Below are positions 25,494-27,481 of a DNA stretch of 27,481 nt, in pieces. The notes beneath the pieces are model-generated. The model made no database searches, was not told the origin of the DNA, and saw only the letters and a list, made by a program, of their open reading frames with translations. How positions within the stretch are numbered: the stretch's first letter is position 1; the number at the start of each line of letters is the position of its first letter. A program made the position numbers and the translations under genes. The stretch lies in contig CAIZHL010000188.1 of assembly GCA_903932755.1 (NCBI GenBank), forward strand, positions 1 through 27,481, read 5' to 3'. The stretch is from an uncultured beta proteobacterium. GTDB taxonomy: Bacteria > Pseudomonadota > Gammaproteobacteria > Burkholderiales > Rhodocyclaceae.

Positions 25494-25943
25494 TCAGTTT
25501 AGCCCTACCAGGCTTGCGCCGACGGTCCTGCCGGAGGCATCGACATGGGCGACGTAGCGCCAGCGCAACTCGCCGGCGCCGGCAAAGGCCTGCGGCAACC
25601 GGGGAACGTAGCTGAGCTGGCGGAGGAGCGGATCATAGGCCCATTGCCCCGATGCCTCTGCACTTCGCGCATCGTTGTTGAAGCCGCGCGGCCGGTGCCC
25701 GAGAAAATCGACCGGGCTGGCCTCTGCCACCTCGCTGATCCGGATTTCCTCGCCGCGCATGATGCGCTCGCCGATCGCCAACTGGACTCCGACGCGAATG
25801 TTGCGCACCGTCAAATCGACCTCGGTGCGCTCCGCCTCGGCCTGGATTGCGTCGAGGCGAGCCAGCAGGAGCGTTGCGAGTACGCCGAAGATCGCTACCG
25901 TGACGGCAAACTCGAACTTGCTGGCCCCGTGCTGGCGGTTCAT
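25494..25943 (-). CDS. mshF: MshF-like protein with prepilin-like N-terminus
   Basis: 149 residues from ATG 25943, one base after the mshG stop. The N-terminus MNRQHG is followed by ASKFEFAVTVAIFGVLATLLL, a hydrophobic helix. If cleaved after G6, Glu falls at mature position 5 as in pilins, with an unusual Ala at position 1. The body is charged and ends in a beta-rich segment (LRWRYVAHVDASGRTVGASL). Position between mshG and mshB is that of mshF in known MSHA loci. The function of MshF is poorly known. Confidence 0.8.
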   Translation of the reverse strand: MNRQHGASKFEFAVTVAIFGVLATLLLARLDAIQAEAERTEVDLTVRNIRVGVQLAIGERIMRGEEIRISEVAEASPVDFLGHRPRGFNNDARSAEASGQWAYDPLLRQLSYVPRLPQAFAGAGELRWRYVAHVDASGRTVGASLVGLN

Positions 25944-25944
25944 G

Positions 25945-27180
25945 TCACCTCTTCACGGTGACCTTGCCCAGGTCCCACAGGGGCAGGAAGATGCCGAGCG
26001 CCAGGATGAGGACCATGATGCCCAGCACCAAGATGAGGATCGGCTCGATCTGTTGCGCCAGCGTCTTCAGTTCGTACTCCACCTCGCTCTGATACATGTC
26101 GGCGACTTCCTTCATCATGTCGTCCAGGGCGCCGGACTCCTCGCCCACGGCAATCATCTGCAGCACCACCGGAGTAAACACGCCGGCGCTGATGGACGTG
26201 CGCAGGATGCTCTCGCCGCGCTCGACGCCGTCGCGCATCTTCTCGACCTTGTCGGCGATGTAGGCGTTATCCACGGTTTCCGCGACATTGGTCAGGGCCT
26301 GGATGATGGGCACCCCACTCCGGGAAGCCAGGGCGAAGCTCGCCGCAAAGCGGGCCAGCGTCGCCTTGCGGACTATTTTTCCGGCGATCGGGATCCGCAG
26401 TTTGAAGCGATCCCAGGTGTAGCGGCCCTTCGGTGTATTGCGCCAGGCATTGAAGCCGAACACTGACAGAACGGCACCCAGCAACAAGGCCGGCCACCAG
26501 GTCACCATGAAGTCGGAAAAACCGATCAGGATCCGCGTCATCAGCGGCAACTCGGCGCCAAAACCCTTGAACACCCTGGCGAAGGCGGGGATCACGAAGA
26601 TGTTGACGATGACTACGGCAAGGCACATCGCGGCGACGACGAACGACGGATAGCGCAATGCCGACTTCACCTGGTCCTTCATGAAGCGCTCGAACGCCAG
26701 GTGATCGAAGAGGCGGATAAAGACCTCCTCGAGCCGACCCGTCATTTCGCCCACGCGCACCATGGACAGATAGAACGGCGAGAAGGCCTCGGGGTGGCGC
26801 GCCAGCGACAAGGAAAGTTCGCGGCCGGAATCGAGACTGTCGCGGACATCCTGCAGGACCTCACGCATCGCCGGATTGGTGCTGGACTCCTGCAACCCGG
26901 CCAGCGCGCGCATGATGGGCACGCCGGCGCGCAACAGGGTATGGATCTGCCGCGAGAACAGCAACACATCCATATGCTCGACTTTCTGCTTCAACAGCTG
27001 GATGCCGCCGCCAGCGCCGGCTTCGGCCTTGCCTGACGAGGCCCCCGTCGGCTTTATTTCCAGCGGCGTGACGCCGGTGCCGAAGAGCAGGTCGGCCACC
27101 GCCCCGGCAGTCGCACCTTCCAGGATGCCCTGCACGATTTCCCCGGCGCCGTTGCGGCCGCGATAAGCGAAGTTGGGCAT
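25945..27180 (-). CDS. mshG: MshG, inner-membrane platform protein (GspF/PilC family)
   Basis: 411 residues from ATG 27180. It contains two T2SSF domains: about 68-190 (FSRQIHTLLRAGVPIMRALAG ... LRYPSFVVAAMCLAVVIVN) and about 270-400 (ARFAASFALASRSGVPIIQAL ... IEPILILVLGIMVLILALG). There are three membrane segments. It anchors the MshE ATPase and helps extract pilins from the membrane. It lies seven bases after the mshE stop and one base before mshF, so the three form one transcript. Confidence 0.95.
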   Translation of the reverse strand: MPNFAYRGRNGAGEIVQGILEGATAGAVADLLFGTGVTPLEIKPTGASSGKAEAGAGGGIQLLKQKVEHMDVLLFSRQIHTLLRAGVPIMRALAGLQESSTNPAMREVLQDVRDSLDSGRELSLSLARHPEAFSPFYLSMVRVGEMTGRLEEVFIRLFDHLAFERFMKDQVKSALRYPSFVVAAMCLAVVIVNIFVIPAFARVFKGFGAELPLMTRILIGFSDFMVTWWPALLLGAVLSVFGFNAWRNTPKGRYTWDRFKLRIPIAGKIVRKATLARFAASFALASRSGVPIIQALTNVAETVDNAYIADKVEKMRDGVERGESILRTSISAGVFTPVVLQMIAVGEESGALDDMMKEVADMYQSEVEYELKTLAQQIEPILILVLGIMVLILALGIFLPLWDLGKVTVKR

Positions 27181-27187
27181 CTCGTCC

Positions 27188-27481
27188 CTATTCGTCGAGC
27201 TGCGTGCTGATGCGCATGGCTTCCTCGACCGTGGTGCGACCGCTGGTGACCAGTCGCACGGCGTCGCGACGCAGGGTGTTGCCGGCCATCTGCTCCCTGC
27301 CGATCTGCATGAACTCGTTGGGATCGCCGCGATTCACGGCCTCGACCAGCGCATTGTTCATGTCGAGAATCTCATAGACCGCCTGGCGCCCCTGAAAGCC
27401 GGTATTGGCGCAGTGGCTGCAACCCGTGCCATGCCGGTACTGGGCGCCATCCACCCGGTCGCCGAGTTCCGCCTTGAGCCA
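27188..27481 (-). CDS. mshE: MshE, pilus assembly ATPase (C-terminal end only)
   Basis: The frame runs off the right edge; only the last 97 residues are visible. They include GTGCSHCANTGFQGRQAVYEIL, the zinc-region half and following strand typical of GspE/PilB/MshE ATPases, and a C-terminal helix ending IRISTQLDE. In Vibrio, MshE binds c-di-GMP through an N-terminal domain that lies outside this window. It is the first visible gene of the E-G-F-B-A block. It could be a generic GspE-type ATPase, but the context makes MshE most likely. Confidence 0.9.
   Translation of the reverse strand, partial: WLKAELGDRVDGAQYRHGTGCSHCANTGFQGRQAVYEILDMNNALVEAVNRGDPNEFMQIGREQMAGNTLRRDAVRLVTSGRTTVEEAMRISTQLDE

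Overview
The window is GC-rich, densely coded DNA from a Gram-negative bacterium. Gene content (BioB, ComF, LapG/LapD, and a mannose-sensitive haemagglutinin, or MSHA, type IV pilus cluster with a secretin) points to Proteobacteria. The protein style and several TACAAT-type -10 boxes suggest a betaproteobacterium, perhaps Rhodocyclales or a relative. That placement is inference: the window has no rRNA or other taxonomic marker. I see 24 coding regions, two of them cut by the window edges. I see no tRNA, rRNA, CRISPR array, transposase or phage gene. No gene-free stretch exceeds about 220 bases.

Left part (1-8504): a partial bioB on the minus strand diverges from comF. Then come, all on the plus strand, a 1143-residue hybrid sensor kinase (REC, three PAS, kinase core, REC, Hpt), a lapG-type periplasmic cysteine protease, a lapD-type c-di-GMP receptor with degenerate GGDEF and EAL domains, and a 129-residue protein of unknown function.

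Right part (8577-27481): every gene is on the minus strand and forms an MSHA pilus locus. Read in the direction of transcription (right to left) the order is mshE (partial, assembly ATPase), mshG (platform protein), mshF, an mshB-like pilin, mshA (major pilin), a PglL/Wzy-like O-oligosaccharyltransferase, mshC, mshD, mshO and mshP (minor pilins), and mshQ (large secreted protein with four tandem repeats of about 200 residues and a DUF6701-type C-terminal part). After a 216-base gap come mshI (PilM-like), a PilN-like mshI2, mshJ (PilO-like), mshK (PilP-like), mshL (secretin), mshM (ATPase) and mshN (TPR protein). Both blocks are familiar from Vibrio and Shewanella, but there the I-to-N block precedes E-G-F-B-A-C-D-O-P-Q. 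Here the two blocks are swapped.

Working together, mshE/G power and anchor pilus assembly and mshI/I2/J/K form the inner-membrane alignment complex to the mshL secretin. The pilins form the fibre, probably glycosylated by the embedded ligase, and mshO/P/Q probably form the tip. The neighbouring LapD/LapG pair normally controls release of a large surface adhesin in response to c-di-GMP, and MshE-family ATPases are also c-di-GMP receptors. The region therefore looks like a surface-attachment island under one second messenger. The most unusual points are the ligase inside the pilin operon, the cysteine-rich pilins, the repeat array in MshQ, the swapped blocks, and a strong hairpin after mshA whose pairing is complete only in the msh mRNA sense.
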